Shown piece after piece: positions 5,983 to 13,398 of a stretch of 14,848 nucleotides of DNA. How positions within the stretch are numbered: position 1 is the first letter of the stretch; each line of letters opens with the position of its first letter. The DNA comes from a bacterium (GTDB taxonomy: Bacteria > Babelota > Babeliae > Babelales > JABDEC01). The stretch spans positions 1 through 14,848 of the forward strand of contig CANKEI010000024.1 of NCBI GenBank assembly GCA_947481115.1, in the 5' to 3' direction. The position numbers were made by a program, and so were the translations under genes. Below the pieces are notes generated by a model. The model searched no databases and was not told the DNA's origin. It was given only the letters and a program-made list of their open reading frames with translations.

Positions 5983-6270
5983 GTGCTGAATTTTAAAACT
6001 AAAGACGGAAAATTTAAGGTTTTCTTTTTATTAGAGCTTTTAATTTTCAGTACAGTTTATATTTTTGGGGGGCAGGGCTTGCAAACCATTTATTATATGT
6101 CACAGTACAATCGCCAATTGCAGCAAGATATTGTAAATTTGCAGCAGGCCGTGACAGCGCTCGAACAACAGTTACAATATTGGCAAACTGATGATTTCTA
6201 TAAAGAGCAATTAGCGCGTGAACAGTTACAGATGGCTCGGCCACAAGAACAGATCTATTATTTAATCTAA
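5983..6270 (+). CDS. ftsB: FtsB/DivIC-type septum formation protein
   Basis: This small bitopic division protein belongs to the septum-initiator family; relatives form the FtsQ-FtsB-FtsL (DivIB-DivIC-FtsL) complex that activates septal peptidoglycan synthesis. The 95-residue sequence has a short cytoplasmic N-terminus, one transmembrane helix (about 12-29), a Gln/Leu coiled coil (about 39-66) and the family's C-terminal motif DDFYKEQLAREQLQMARPQE, followed by IYYLI. It starts at GTG with AGGGG 5 bases upstream. The next gene, a superoxide dismutase, begins 27 bases after its stop, so the two may share a transcript. Naming it ftsB rather than divIC is a choice of convention; the family is clear, the exact orthology is not. 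Confidence 0.88.
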   Translation: MLNFKTKDGKFKVFFLLELLIFSTVYIFGGQGLQTIYYMSQYNRQLQQDIVNLQQAVTALEQQLQYWQTDDFYKEQLAREQLQMARPQEQIYYLI

Positions 6271-6297
6271 TTGTTAGTTTTGGGAGTAAATAATTTT

Positions 6298-6915
6298 ATG
6301 TCTAAATATATTTTACCGCCGTTACCATATAGTTTTGGTGCTTTAGAGCCTTATGTCGATGCTCTAACCATGGAGATTCACCATGATCGGCATCATCAGA
6401 CTTATATTGATAATTTAAATGCTGCTATCGAAAAATACCCCGAGTTAGCTAAAATCCCGTTAGATAAATTATTAGTAGATCTAGAATTTGTACCAGCTGA
6501 AATTCGCACGACCATTAGAAATCATGGTGGTGGCACCTATAATCATAATTTTTTCTGGCAAATCATGAGCCCTAAAGGTGGCGGAGCACCTAATGGCCCG
6601 TTGATAGATTTAATTAAGCAAAGATTTGGTAATCTAGAGATTTTTCAAATGCAGTTTAATAATACAGCTAAATCAGTTTTTGGCAGTGGCTGGGCTTGGT
6701 TAGTAGTTGATGCCCAAGGTGAGTTACAAATTATGCCCACGCTTAATCAAGATACGCCGATCATGTTTAATGCCCGTCCAGTGTTAGGCTTAGATGTGTG
6801 GGAACATGCTTATTATTTAAAATATCAAAATCGGCGCCCAGATTATATTAATGCTTGGTGGCATATAGTTAACTGGGAGCAAGCAACTGAAAATTATTTA
6901 ATTATTAAAGGTTAA
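6298..6915 (+). CDS. sodA: Superoxide dismutase, Fe/Mn family (Mn-type residues)
   Basis: It dismutates superoxide to oxygen and hydrogen peroxide. The start is the ATG at 6298 with GGGAG upstream; an in-frame TTG at 6271 would add a poor N-terminus. The 205-residue length is normal for the family. All four metal ligands are visible: His28 (in MEIHHDRHH), His83 (in TYNHNFFW), Asp166 and His170 (in LDVWEHAYYLKY). Gln151 in NQDTP and the GGG before the second histidine favour the manganese or cambialistic type over the iron type; this is inferred from known family positions. No signal peptide is seen, so it should act in the cytoplasm. It follows the FtsB-like gene closely and converges with the next gene, whose stop codon is 10 bases away, with no obvious terminator between them. 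Confidence 0.96.
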   Translation: MSKYILPPLPYSFGALEPYVDALTMEIHHDRHHQTYIDNLNAAIEKYPELAKIPLDKLLVDLEFVPAEIRTTIRNHGGGTYNHNFFWQIMSPKGGGAPNGPLIDLIKQRFGNLEIFQMQFNNTAKSVFGSGWAWLVVDAQGELQIMPTLNQDTPIMFNARPVLGLDVWEHAYYLKYQNRRPDYINAWWHIVNWEQATENYLIIKG

Positions 6916-6925
6916 GTAATTAAAC

Positions 6926-7756
6926 TCAAATCCAGCTTTTGACCCAAGTGGTAATATACGGAGCGACATACGGGCCAACTAATGTGCCGACGGTAGCAAT
7001 AGCGCCAATAATTTTAGCATCGCGGACACCACGTCTGGTAGTATTACGTTCTTCGGCCGCGACTTTATTTTGTTCAGCTTGATTTCGCAAAAATTCGCTA
7101 TTTTGCTCGGTATAAATTTTTAAACTAGCAGCTAAAGCTAAGACTAACGGGTCATGTGTTATAGAACTAGCTCTGGCTGTGCTTTCTGATGCGCTAACTA
7201 GTTCTAGCGTGTTGCTTAGACATGTAGAAGCTGTGCGCGTAAGCTTAGGAGTTGTGCGTGTAGCTTTGGATTCAGCTAGGTGAGGGTCACCAATTTCTAT
7301 GACACAACTATCGGCACTTAAATCGATTGGTTCTGGAACTAGCATGACCCTCATCGAACGATTAACAGTTGGGGTATGTCTGGCTTGGGTAGATTCAGCT
7401 AATTCACGTAAATCACTAAAAGAGCTAGCGCGACGTGGTCTGCCAGCGGGAGCAGCACTGTCCCACTCAACTACTGTTGCTTGAGCTGGCGTGGCAGTAG
7501 CTTTTTTAGCGTGCGTAAAGGGTAATGTGGGCAACTCAAAAGTGGCTATACGATTTAAACTTCTGGGCTTATGGGATGTTCTGGTGTGAGCGCTAATACT
7601 GTCAACTGCAATTGTGACTGGGTTAACTATATGTACTGCGCCGGGGCTAGTAGCACTAGCAACACTAGTAGGATTAGGGACGGTTTCTAAACTTTTAATT
7701 AACTGGGTGTGATTTAAAACTGTTAATAAAACTATATATTTGATAGATTTTTTCAC
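6926..7756 (-). CDS. Exported Ser/Thr-rich protein with C-terminal membrane segment (276 aa)
   Basis: Not recognised. It starts at GTG with AAGGGG upstream. The N-terminus (MKKSIKYIVLLTVLNHTQ) resembles a short signal peptide or anchor. Residues 25-200 are low complexity: Ser, Thr, Ala, Pro and Arg rich, with a small internal repetition (KATRT then KLTRT near 164-175) and an acidic patch near 142-162. Residues 204-245 look like a charged amphipathic helix, possibly coiled coil, followed by a Gly/Ala/Val-rich hydrophobic segment at about 247-269 and a short WVKSWI end. The order (linker, coil, membrane segment at the C-terminus) is the reverse of the four operon proteins. It is divergent from lysS with only 58 bases between starts. 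Function unknown; an envelope or secreted role is inferred. Confidence 0.75.
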   Translation of the reverse strand: MKKSIKYIVLLTVLNHTQLIKSLETVPNPTSVASATSPGAVHIVNPVTIAVDSISAHTRTSHKPRSLNRIATFELPTLPFTHAKKATATPAQATVVEWDSAAPAGRPRRASSFSDLRELAESTQARHTPTVNRSMRVMLVPEPIDLSADSCVIEIGDPHLAESKATRTTPKLTRTASTCLSNTLELVSASESTARASSITHDPLVLALAASLKIYTEQNSEFLRNQAEQNKVAAEERNTTRRGVRDAKIIGAIATVGTLVGPYVAPYITTWVKSWI

Positions 7757-7814
7757 TGGTTCCCCTTAAACTAATTAAAAATTACCTAATAATCTAAATA
7801 GCTTGGACTACGCA

Positions 7815-9326
7815 ATGGCTGATATCAAAGATCAAAATAGTATGCCTAATCAAGAGGCTGATAATCAAGAACTTAACCATCAAGAGCAACATCTCGTACG
7901 TTTAAATAAATTAGCTCAAATGGCGGATGCTGGTTTAGCACCATGGCCAGCTTTTGAGCCAACTAAGCATACTACTGCGCAAGTTATGCAGGAATTTCAA
8001 GAAGATCAACCAAAACAGTATCAGCTAGCTGGGCGAATTATTAGTTTGCGCTTGCATGGCCAAACTGCTTTTGCAAATTTACAAGATCGTACTGGTAAGT
8101 TACAAATTTATTTACGCGCAGATATTTTAGGGGCAGAGCCATTTGCCCAATTAGCGCAATTTTTAGATTTAGGTGACTGGGTTTTTGTTACTGGCATGAC
8201 TTTCAAGACCAAAACTGGCGAAGTAACTTTAAAGGTTACTGAATTTAAAATTATCAGTAAATGTCTGCGGCCCTTGCCAGAAAAATTTCATGGATTATCA
8301 GATGTAGAAGTGCGTTATCGTCAAAGATATTTAGATCTAATTAGTAATCCTGAGAGCGCGCAAAAATTTAAACAGCGTTCGAAAATTATTGCTTTAACTC
8401 GCAAATTTTTAACAGACCGTGAATTTATTGAAGTCGAAACACCGATGTTACACCCTATCCCGGGTGGTGCAGCCGCTAAGCCATTTGTGACACATCATAA
8501 TGCGCTTGATACAGAATTGTATTTAAGAATCGCGCCAGAATTATATTTGAAACGCTTAATTGTGGGCGGGTTAGATCGCGTTTTTGAAATTAATCGTAAT
8601 TTTAGAAACGAAGGTTTGTCGACTAGGCATAATCCAGAATTTACCATGCTAGAATTTTATTTAGCGCACCATGATTATATTTATATTATGGAATTTGTAG
8701 AACAGTTAATTAGCAGTTTAGCACGTGAACTTTATGGGACCGAATCGGTTCAATTTGGTGAGTATCAGATTAATTTAAGTGCACCATTCGAACGCATTAG
8801 TGTGCGCGACTCAGTAATTAAATATGGTGGTGTGACTGCTGCTGAGTTAACATCAGAAAATATCGATCAAATACTGCAAAAATATAAAATCAAAGATACT
8901 CCAGCAGAATCTTTAAGCGCTAAAATTTATTTATTATTTGAAGCGTTAGTCGAGCATAAGTTAATTCAACCTACTTTTATTATTGATTATCCGTTGGAAA
9001 TTTCGCCGTTAGCTAAATCTAGCAATCATGATCCAGAAATTGCTGCGCGTTACGAATTATTTATTGGTGGCATGGAAATCTCAAACGCTTTCAACGAGTT
9101 AAATGATCCACTAGATCAAGCTGCTAGATTTAAAAAACAAGCAAGCGAACATGCTTCTGGTAATCCCGAAGCGCATATGTATGATGCTGATTTTGTTTTA
9201 GCGTTAGAGTATGGCTTACCACCAACTGTGGGCGTTGGTATCGGGATCGATCGCTTGGTCATGATTTTAACTAATACTAAATCGATTCGTGATGTGATTT
9301 TATTCCCGACGCTTAAGAAAAAATAA
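7815..9326 (+). CDS. lysS: Lysyl-tRNA synthetase, class II
   Basis: It charges tRNA-Lys with lysine using ATP. The 503-residue length matches bacterial LysS. I start at the ATG at 7815, with TTGGA 7 bases upstream, rather than the in-frame TTG at 7803. The first 50 residues are a Gln/Glu-rich extension. An OB-fold anticodon-binding domain spans about 69-145 (LAGRIISLRLHGQTAFANLQ). The class II core shows motif 1 near 203-213 (FIEVETPML), motif 2 near 257-284 (FEINRNFRNEG, then RHNPEFTMLE) and motif 3 near 474-491 (GIGIDRLVMIL). The IPGGAAAKPF stretch and the GGMEISNAFNELNDP stretch are typical of LysS. It stands alone, divergent from the exported Ser/Thr-rich protein gene. The next gene is 102 bases downstream. 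Confidence 0.98.
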   Translation: MADIKDQNSMPNQEADNQELNHQEQHLVRLNKLAQMADAGLAPWPAFEPTKHTTAQVMQEFQEDQPKQYQLAGRIISLRLHGQTAFANLQDRTGKLQIYLRADILGAEPFAQLAQFLDLGDWVFVTGMTFKTKTGEVTLKVTEFKIISKCLRPLPEKFHGLSDVEVRYRQRYLDLISNPESAQKFKQRSKIIALTRKFLTDREFIEVETPMLHPIPGGAAAKPFVTHHNALDTELYLRIAPELYLKRLIVGGLDRVFEINRNFRNEGLSTRHNPEFTMLEFYLAHHDYIYIMEFVEQLISSLARELYGTESVQFGEYQINLSAPFERISVRDSVIKYGGVTAAELTSENIDQILQKYKIKDTPAESLSAKIYLLFEALVEHKLIQPTFIIDYPLEISPLAKSSNHDPEIAARYELFIGGMEISNAFNELNDPLDQAARFKKQASEHASGNPEAHMYDADFVLALEYGLPPTVGVGIGIDRLVMILTNTKSIRDVILFPTLKKK

Positions 9327-9372
9327 AACTTAAGTAAAAATTTATATCATGATAATAATAGAGTTTGTTCGT

Positions 9373-9407
9373 AATTATCCTGCAAACTAGCTACGGGATA
9401 ATTTTAA
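9373..9407 (+). terminator. Possible terminator or leader hairpin after lysS
   Basis: AATTATCC (9373-9380) pairs with GGATAATT (9395-9402) across a 14-base loop, followed by TTAATAA. The stem is AT-rich and the T run short, so termination would be weak. It could equally sit in the leader of the downstream exported protein gene. Confidence 0.35.
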
Positions 9408-9428
9408 TAAATTTGGAGAGCTATTATC

Positions 9429-10082
9429 ATGTGTAGTTTGATAAATATAAAATTAATTAGCTTTAGTTTTATATTACTATTAATCATGACTGGTAAAATT
9501 AGTAGTGCTGCGCATAGCGCTAGATCTGATGTTAAATCAGTTGAGCAGTTTACACATACTGGTCATGCTAGTCTATTTGTTTTGAGAGGCGAGGCGGCTC
9601 GTCGAGCGGACCCAGTTGCGGCAGCTCGGGCAGATGCTGTAGAGGTAGCAGCGGATCAAGAATTTCTTGAATTAGTTAAATCAGATCCAAAATATTTGCA
9701 AGCAGTGCGAATTAAATTTGAAAATTATAGCATGGCGATCACAGCAGCGACTATTGCTGCCAATGCGGAATCTTATAGGGCATACGACAGTGCATTAACT
9801 GATCAAGAGCGGTTTTATTTTATAAAACTTGATCGTGTGCGTGCAGAATTAGCTGCCATTAGAAAACAATTTGATTCTGAAAGAATGCGTGCTGAAAAAG
9901 CTGAGCGTGAATTATCAGTTGAGCGTGAGTTAGCAGCTGAGTTGCGCGCTAAAATAATTACTTCAGTCAGTACCTCCATAATTGGCAGGCCACCGTTACC
10001 TCCCGGTAGGAGCAGAAGCAGAACTAGCTCTAGTGGTTCTGGTTCAGGGGCGCTTGGTTCTGGCTCAGGGGCGCTTGAATGA
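9429..10082 (+). CDS. Exported coiled-coil protein with Gly-Ser repeat tail (217 aa)
   Basis: Not recognised. The ATG has GGAGAG about 9 bases upstream. A signal peptide is clear: hydrophobic core at about 5-20, likely cleavage after SSA (27). Residues 50-80 are Ala/Arg/Glu/Asp-rich, and residues 134-176 (RVRAELAAIRKQF, then Glu/Arg-rich heptad-like sequence) should form a coiled coil. A short hydrophobic bridge (176-186) leads to a proline-rich RPPLPPG, an Arg/Ser stretch, and two tandem GSGSGAL units before the final Glu. There is no second membrane segment, so the mature protein is probably released or surface-bound. It lies between lysS and recJ without overlap. The style (signal peptide plus coil, low-complexity end) matches the other unknown exported proteins of the window. 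Confidence 0.75.
   Translation: MCSLINIKLISFSFILLLIMTGKISSAAHSARSDVKSVEQFTHTGHASLFVLRGEAARRADPVAAARADAVEVAADQEFLELVKSDPKYLQAVRIKFENYSMAITAATIAANAESYRAYDSALTDQERFYFIKLDRVRAELAAIRKQFDSERMRAEKAERELSVERELAAELRAKIITSVSTSIIGRPPLPPGRSRSRTSSSGSGSGALGSGSGALE
10035..10076 (+). repeat. Tandem 21-bp repeat, two copies, in the 3' end of the exported protein gene
   Basis: Two adjacent 21-base units (10035-10055 and 10056-10076) differ at a single base (GGTTCAG versus GGCTCAG). They encode GSGSGAL twice. Being in frame and nearly identical, the repeat points to recent slippage or duplication, and its copy number may vary between strains. Confidence 0.9.
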
Positions 10083-10183
10083 CTTTAAGTTGCAATATAT
10101 TATTTAAAATTTTTTGATTACACTAGCTAAGATTAAAAATTTAAATCAACTGAATTAATTAAAACTTCGCGGAGCTAGTTCCA

Positions 10184-11917
10184 ATGCAACCAGTGCGTAT
10201 CCAGGGTCAAAAATATCTGTGGCAATTACCCCAAACTGATCAAAAATTAGTCTTAGATTGTGCGCAAAATTTTAATCTTGCGTTTCCCATTGCCCAAGCT
10301 TTAATCTCTCGTGGTTTTCATAGCTTAGAACAAATTCGTGATTTTTTATTTAGTTCTTTCGAAAAAGATGTGCCACATGCTTCGGGCATGAAAGATGCAG
10401 ATCGAGCAGTTGACCGTTTAATGTTGGCAATTAAGCATGGCGAAAAAATTTTAATCGCCGGCGACTATGATGTAGATGGAATTACTTCTTCAGCCCTAAT
10501 TATGTACTGCATGGGTAAACTGGGTGCTAAAATAAATTTTTTCTTACCCAATCGGGTGCGTGATGGCTATGGCTTGTCGGTAAAAACGGTCGAACGAGCA
10601 GCTAAAAGTGGCTATTCAGTAATTATTACAGTTGATAATGGCATTACAGCTTTTGATCCAGCTTTAAAAGCTAAAGAACTGGGCATTGATTTGATTATTA
10701 CAGATCATCACAGATCACATGATCATTTACCGGAAGCTTATGCCATTGTCGATCCCAATCAGTCTGGTTGCCCATATCCATATAAGCATTTAGCTGGCGT
10801 AGGCGTTAGTTTTAAAATTATGGGATTATTATACGAACGTTTAGGTTTAGAATTACCAGAGCGAATTTATGAACTATTATTGCTTGGTACAGTTGCTGAC
10901 GTAGTGCCGTTAGTGGGTGAGAATAGATATTGGGTGCGACATGGTTTAAACTATGTCAATCAAGTCGAGAGTATGCCGCTAAAAATTTTAAAACAGAATG
11001 GCAAATTTGCGAAACAAATTATTAGCTCGATCGATATTGGTTTTCTATTAACACCTCAGATTAATGCGCTTGGCAGATTAGAAGATCCACGAGATGGGGT
11101 CCAGTTTTTAATTGGCTCTAATGAGCTAGTAGTTAAGCAAGTTGGCCAAGTTTTGTTGCAATTAAATCAAGCGCGCAAAGAGATTGAAAAAACGATTCTC
11201 GATGAAGTAGTCGCCAAAATCGAATCTGGGGCCATCGATTTAAGTCGTGAAAATGTGATTATCGCGGCAAGTAATAACTGGGCGCCAGGTGTGATTGGCT
11301 TAGTAGCATCACGCTTGGTAGGTAAATATGGCAAACCGACACTATTGTTTCATTTAACTAAAGATGGCCTAGCTAAAGGTTCTTGTCGTTCGATTCCTGA
11401 GTTTAGTATTTTTGATGCGTTAGCTAAAAATAGTGATCTAATTCAGCAATTTGGTGGGCATCATCAAGCAGCTGGTTTAGCTTTAAAAGTTGAAAATTTA
11501 AGTTTATTAAAAGCTAGTTTAGAAAAATTAGTGTCTGAACAATTAACGCCAGAAGATTTGCTGCAAAAGTTGCCACTTGATGCTGAGTTATCTTTGCTAG
11601 ATTTAGATAAAAATTTTATGCGCAATTTAAGTTTTTTAGAGCCGTTTGGTCATCAAAATAGTTGTCCAAGTTTTTATTTAAAAGATGTAGTCTTGGTGCA
11701 ACAACCAGTCTTAATGAAAGAGCTGCATGTAAAGTGCCAGGTGTTCGCGCATGGAATTATTAAGCCAGTAGTTTTCTTTAATCGCCCAGAATTATACGAT
11801 AGTTTAATTAAGCACGGTGACAAGAAATTTGATTTAGCGGTACAGGTTACCGAAAACCACTGGCAAGGTCGCGTTAATATTGAGCTGCAAGGGATAGACG
11901 TAGCAGGTTTACAGTAG
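10184..11917 (+). CDS. recJ: Single-stranded-DNA-specific exonuclease RecJ
   Basis: RecJ is a 5'-3' single-strand DNA exonuclease of the DHH phosphoesterase superfamily, used in recombinational repair, mismatch repair and rescue of stalled forks. The protein is 577 aa, a normal length. The DHH domain motifs are present: AGDYDVDG (residues 92-99), DNG (151-153), DHH (174-176), the VDPNQ stretch (189-193), LAGVGVSFK (203-211) and GTVADVVPL (235-243). The DHHA1 domain has GGHHQAAG at about 424-431. A C-terminal OB-like region follows. The ATG has GGAG 9 bases upstream. It is followed by a large inverted repeat starting 9 bases after its stop, which could end its transcript. Cytoplasmic. Confidence 0.97.
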   Translation: MQPVRIQGQKYLWQLPQTDQKLVLDCAQNFNLAFPIAQALISRGFHSLEQIRDFLFSSFEKDVPHASGMKDADRAVDRLMLAIKHGEKILIAGDYDVDGITSSALIMYCMGKLGAKINFFLPNRVRDGYGLSVKTVERAAKSGYSVIITVDNGITAFDPALKAKELGIDLIITDHHRSHDHLPEAYAIVDPNQSGCPYPYKHLAGVGVSFKIMGLLYERLGLELPERIYELLLLGTVADVVPLVGENRYWVRHGLNYVNQVESMPLKILKQNGKFAKQIISSIDIGFLLTPQINALGRLEDPRDGVQFLIGSNELVVKQVGQVLLQLNQARKEIEKTILDEVVAKIESGAIDLSRENVIIAASNNWAPGVIGLVASRLVGKYGKPTLLFHLTKDGLAKGSCRSIPEFSIFDALAKNSDLIQQFGGHHQAAGLALKVENLSLLKASLEKLVSEQLTPEDLLQKLPLDAELSLLDLDKNFMRNLSFLEPFGHQNSCPSFYLKDVVLVQQPVLMKELHVKCQVFAHGIIKPVVFFNRPELYDSLIKHGDKKFDLAVQVTENHWQGRVNIELQGIDVAGLQ

Positions 11918-11925
11918 TTTATGTG

Positions 11926-12091
11926 TCCGCCACATCCCTCGATATACTTCGGGACGAGCGGTAAAGTATTTATTTTTGAGTCAATCTAAGAGTTTTGAGT
12001 GAATATAAAAAAATCTCGCTCTAAGCTCCATTAATCCGTTACCGCTCGTACCGAGCGAAGCCCTTAGGGCGTAGTCGAGGGATGTTGCGGA
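11926..12091. repeat. Large imperfect inverted repeat between recJ and cmk
   Basis: The outer arms TCCGCCACATCCCTCGA (11926-11942) and 12075-12091 pair at 16 of 17 positions. The inner arms GGGACGAGCGGTAA (11951-11964) and 12039-12052 pair at 13 of 14. The right arm carries an extra insert with its own GCCC-TTA-GGGC hairpin (12060-12070). The loop of about 75 bases contains two TTTTGAGT words (11974 and 11993). Part of the right arm recurs at 5687-5717. It is a dispersed intergenic palindromic element; no gene is seen in it. Confidence 0.85.
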
Positions 12092-12116
12092 TATTAGCTG
12101 TGAGAATATAAGTATC

Positions 12117-12863
12117 ATGATTATTACTATCGACGGGCCTAGTGCCTCCGGCAAATCAAGCGTGGCGCAAAAATTAGCGCAGCAGCTAAATTATATACAC
12201 ATAAATAGTGGCTTTTTATATCGCGCAGCAGCAGTATTATATCTTCGCCAAGTGCAAGAAAATTATCCAGATGTAATTTCTGAAAATCACATAGATTCAG
12301 CACAGAATAATAAGTGTTCTACGTTCGTGGTGAGTGATTTAACGCTAAAAGCTAAATTGTATCGAACCATAGCTCAGCTAAAATATATTTATAATCCAGC
12401 CACTAACCTTGCCCAAGTTTATTATCTTAATGAAGATTTGACGCCAACCTTAAAAACCACTCAAGTTAGTCAAATGGCGTCTATGCTTAGTGCTAATCCT
12501 GAAATTCGCGAGATTATAAACCAGTTGCAAAGAGATCTGGTAGCTGCGAATCCTGAGAATAGCTATATTGCCGATGGCCGTGATTGTGGTTCCGTAGTAT
12601 TTCCTAAAGCAAATTTAAAAATATTTCTTACAGCGAATCTTCAGGTACGCGCAGAGCGTTTTCGCCAAGATTTGATTCGTAAGCAGCTGTCACAGTTAAG
12701 CATAGAAAAAAGTTTAGCTGAGCTTCAAGAACGTGATCAGCGCGATCAGACCCGCGCCGTAGCACCATTAATCGTGCCAGCAGGCGCCTTTTTGATCGAT
12801 AGCAGTGCGTTAACGTTAGCGCAAGTTGTCAAAAAAATCTTGGTATTAATTGCTAAGCTATAA
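12117..12863 (+). CDS. cmk: Cytidylate kinase
   Basis: It phosphorylates CMP/dCMP to the diphosphate with ATP, in pyrimidine salvage and nucleotide supply; cytoplasmic. The P-loop GPSASGKS is at 7-14. NSGFLYRA (30-37) corresponds to the nucleotide-binding D(S/T)GxxYR, with Asn in place of the usual Asp. DGRDCGSVVFP (153-163) and the lid ERDQRDQTRAVAPL (205-218) are typical. The 248-residue length is about 20 more than the E. coli enzyme; the extra residues seem to lie near 45-95, in the CMP-binding insert. No good ribosome site precedes the ATG. It begins 25 bases after the large inverted repeat and is likely transcribed from within or just beyond it. The Asp-to-Asn change is minor but worth noting; overall assignment is firm. 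Confidence 0.95.
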   Translation: MIITIDGPSASGKSSVAQKLAQQLNYIHINSGFLYRAAAVLYLRQVQENYPDVISENHIDSAQNNKCSTFVVSDLTLKAKLYRTIAQLKYIYNPATNLAQVYYLNEDLTPTLKTTQVSQMASMLSANPEIREIINQLQRDLVAANPENSYIADGRDCGSVVFPKANLKIFLTANLQVRAERFRQDLIRKQLSQLSIEKSLAELQERDQRDQTRAVAPLIVPAGAFLIDSSALTLAQVVKKILVLIAKL

Positions 12864-12963
12864 TTAAAGACTAATTAACCTGATTTGAAGATATATTTCT
12901 TGAAATTTTGGTAAGCTAAAACCATCAAAAATTTTAGGTTATAAAAATTAAGAGATTTTAACT

Positions 12964-13398
12964 ATGTTGCAAAAATTACCCATTAGTATCAGTGATTTTA
13001 ATACTCTACGTATCGAAAATTACTTATATATAGATAAGACTAGCTACATTCATCATTTACTTACATCTGGTGAAAAATATTATTTTCTAGCTCGGCCAAG
13101 ACGTTTTGGTAAGTCTCTACTAGTTTCAACTTTGCAAGAAGTTTTAACTGGTAATAAAGCATTATTTACAGGCTTAGCAATTGGCAATAGTGCTTATGAT
13201 TGGCAGCCGCATGGCGTAATTAAATTTGATTTATCTATATTTGGCATAACTGATGCCGTCAGTCTTAGGTCTGGTATTAGCATTGCTTTAACAAAAATAA
13301 TTGATAAATATGAACTAAAAATTACCATTGATTTTTCTAACCCATCAATTGCATTGCAACAAGTTATTTATCCCACATTCCCGCGATCTCAATTTTAA
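12964..13398 (+). pseudogene. AAA-ATPase-like (PF09820-type) gene, 5' fragment
   Basis: Only the N-terminal part of an AAA-ATPase-like/DUF1703 protein is present. The opening (LPISISDFNTLRIENYLYID followed by KT) and the Walker A variant ARPRRFGKS (43-51) are hallmarks of this family, whose members usually run to about 500-600 residues and end in a PD-(D/E)XK nuclease-like domain. Here the frame stops at residue 144. Family-like sequence continues to about NPSIALQQVI (126-135); the last nine residues are unrelated, and the Walker B motif and nuclease domain are missing. A transposase gene starts 102 bases further on, so disruption by the insertion sequence is the simplest cause. AAGAG precedes the ATG, as expected of a formerly working gene. 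The role of the intact family is not established; a defence or toxin-like function has been suspected. Confidence 0.8.

Noticed and set aside
7299..7484. Plus-strand 61-codon frame
   Set aside because: Antisense to the Ser/Thr-rich exported protein gene, which has a good start region and signal-like N-terminus; no independent support.
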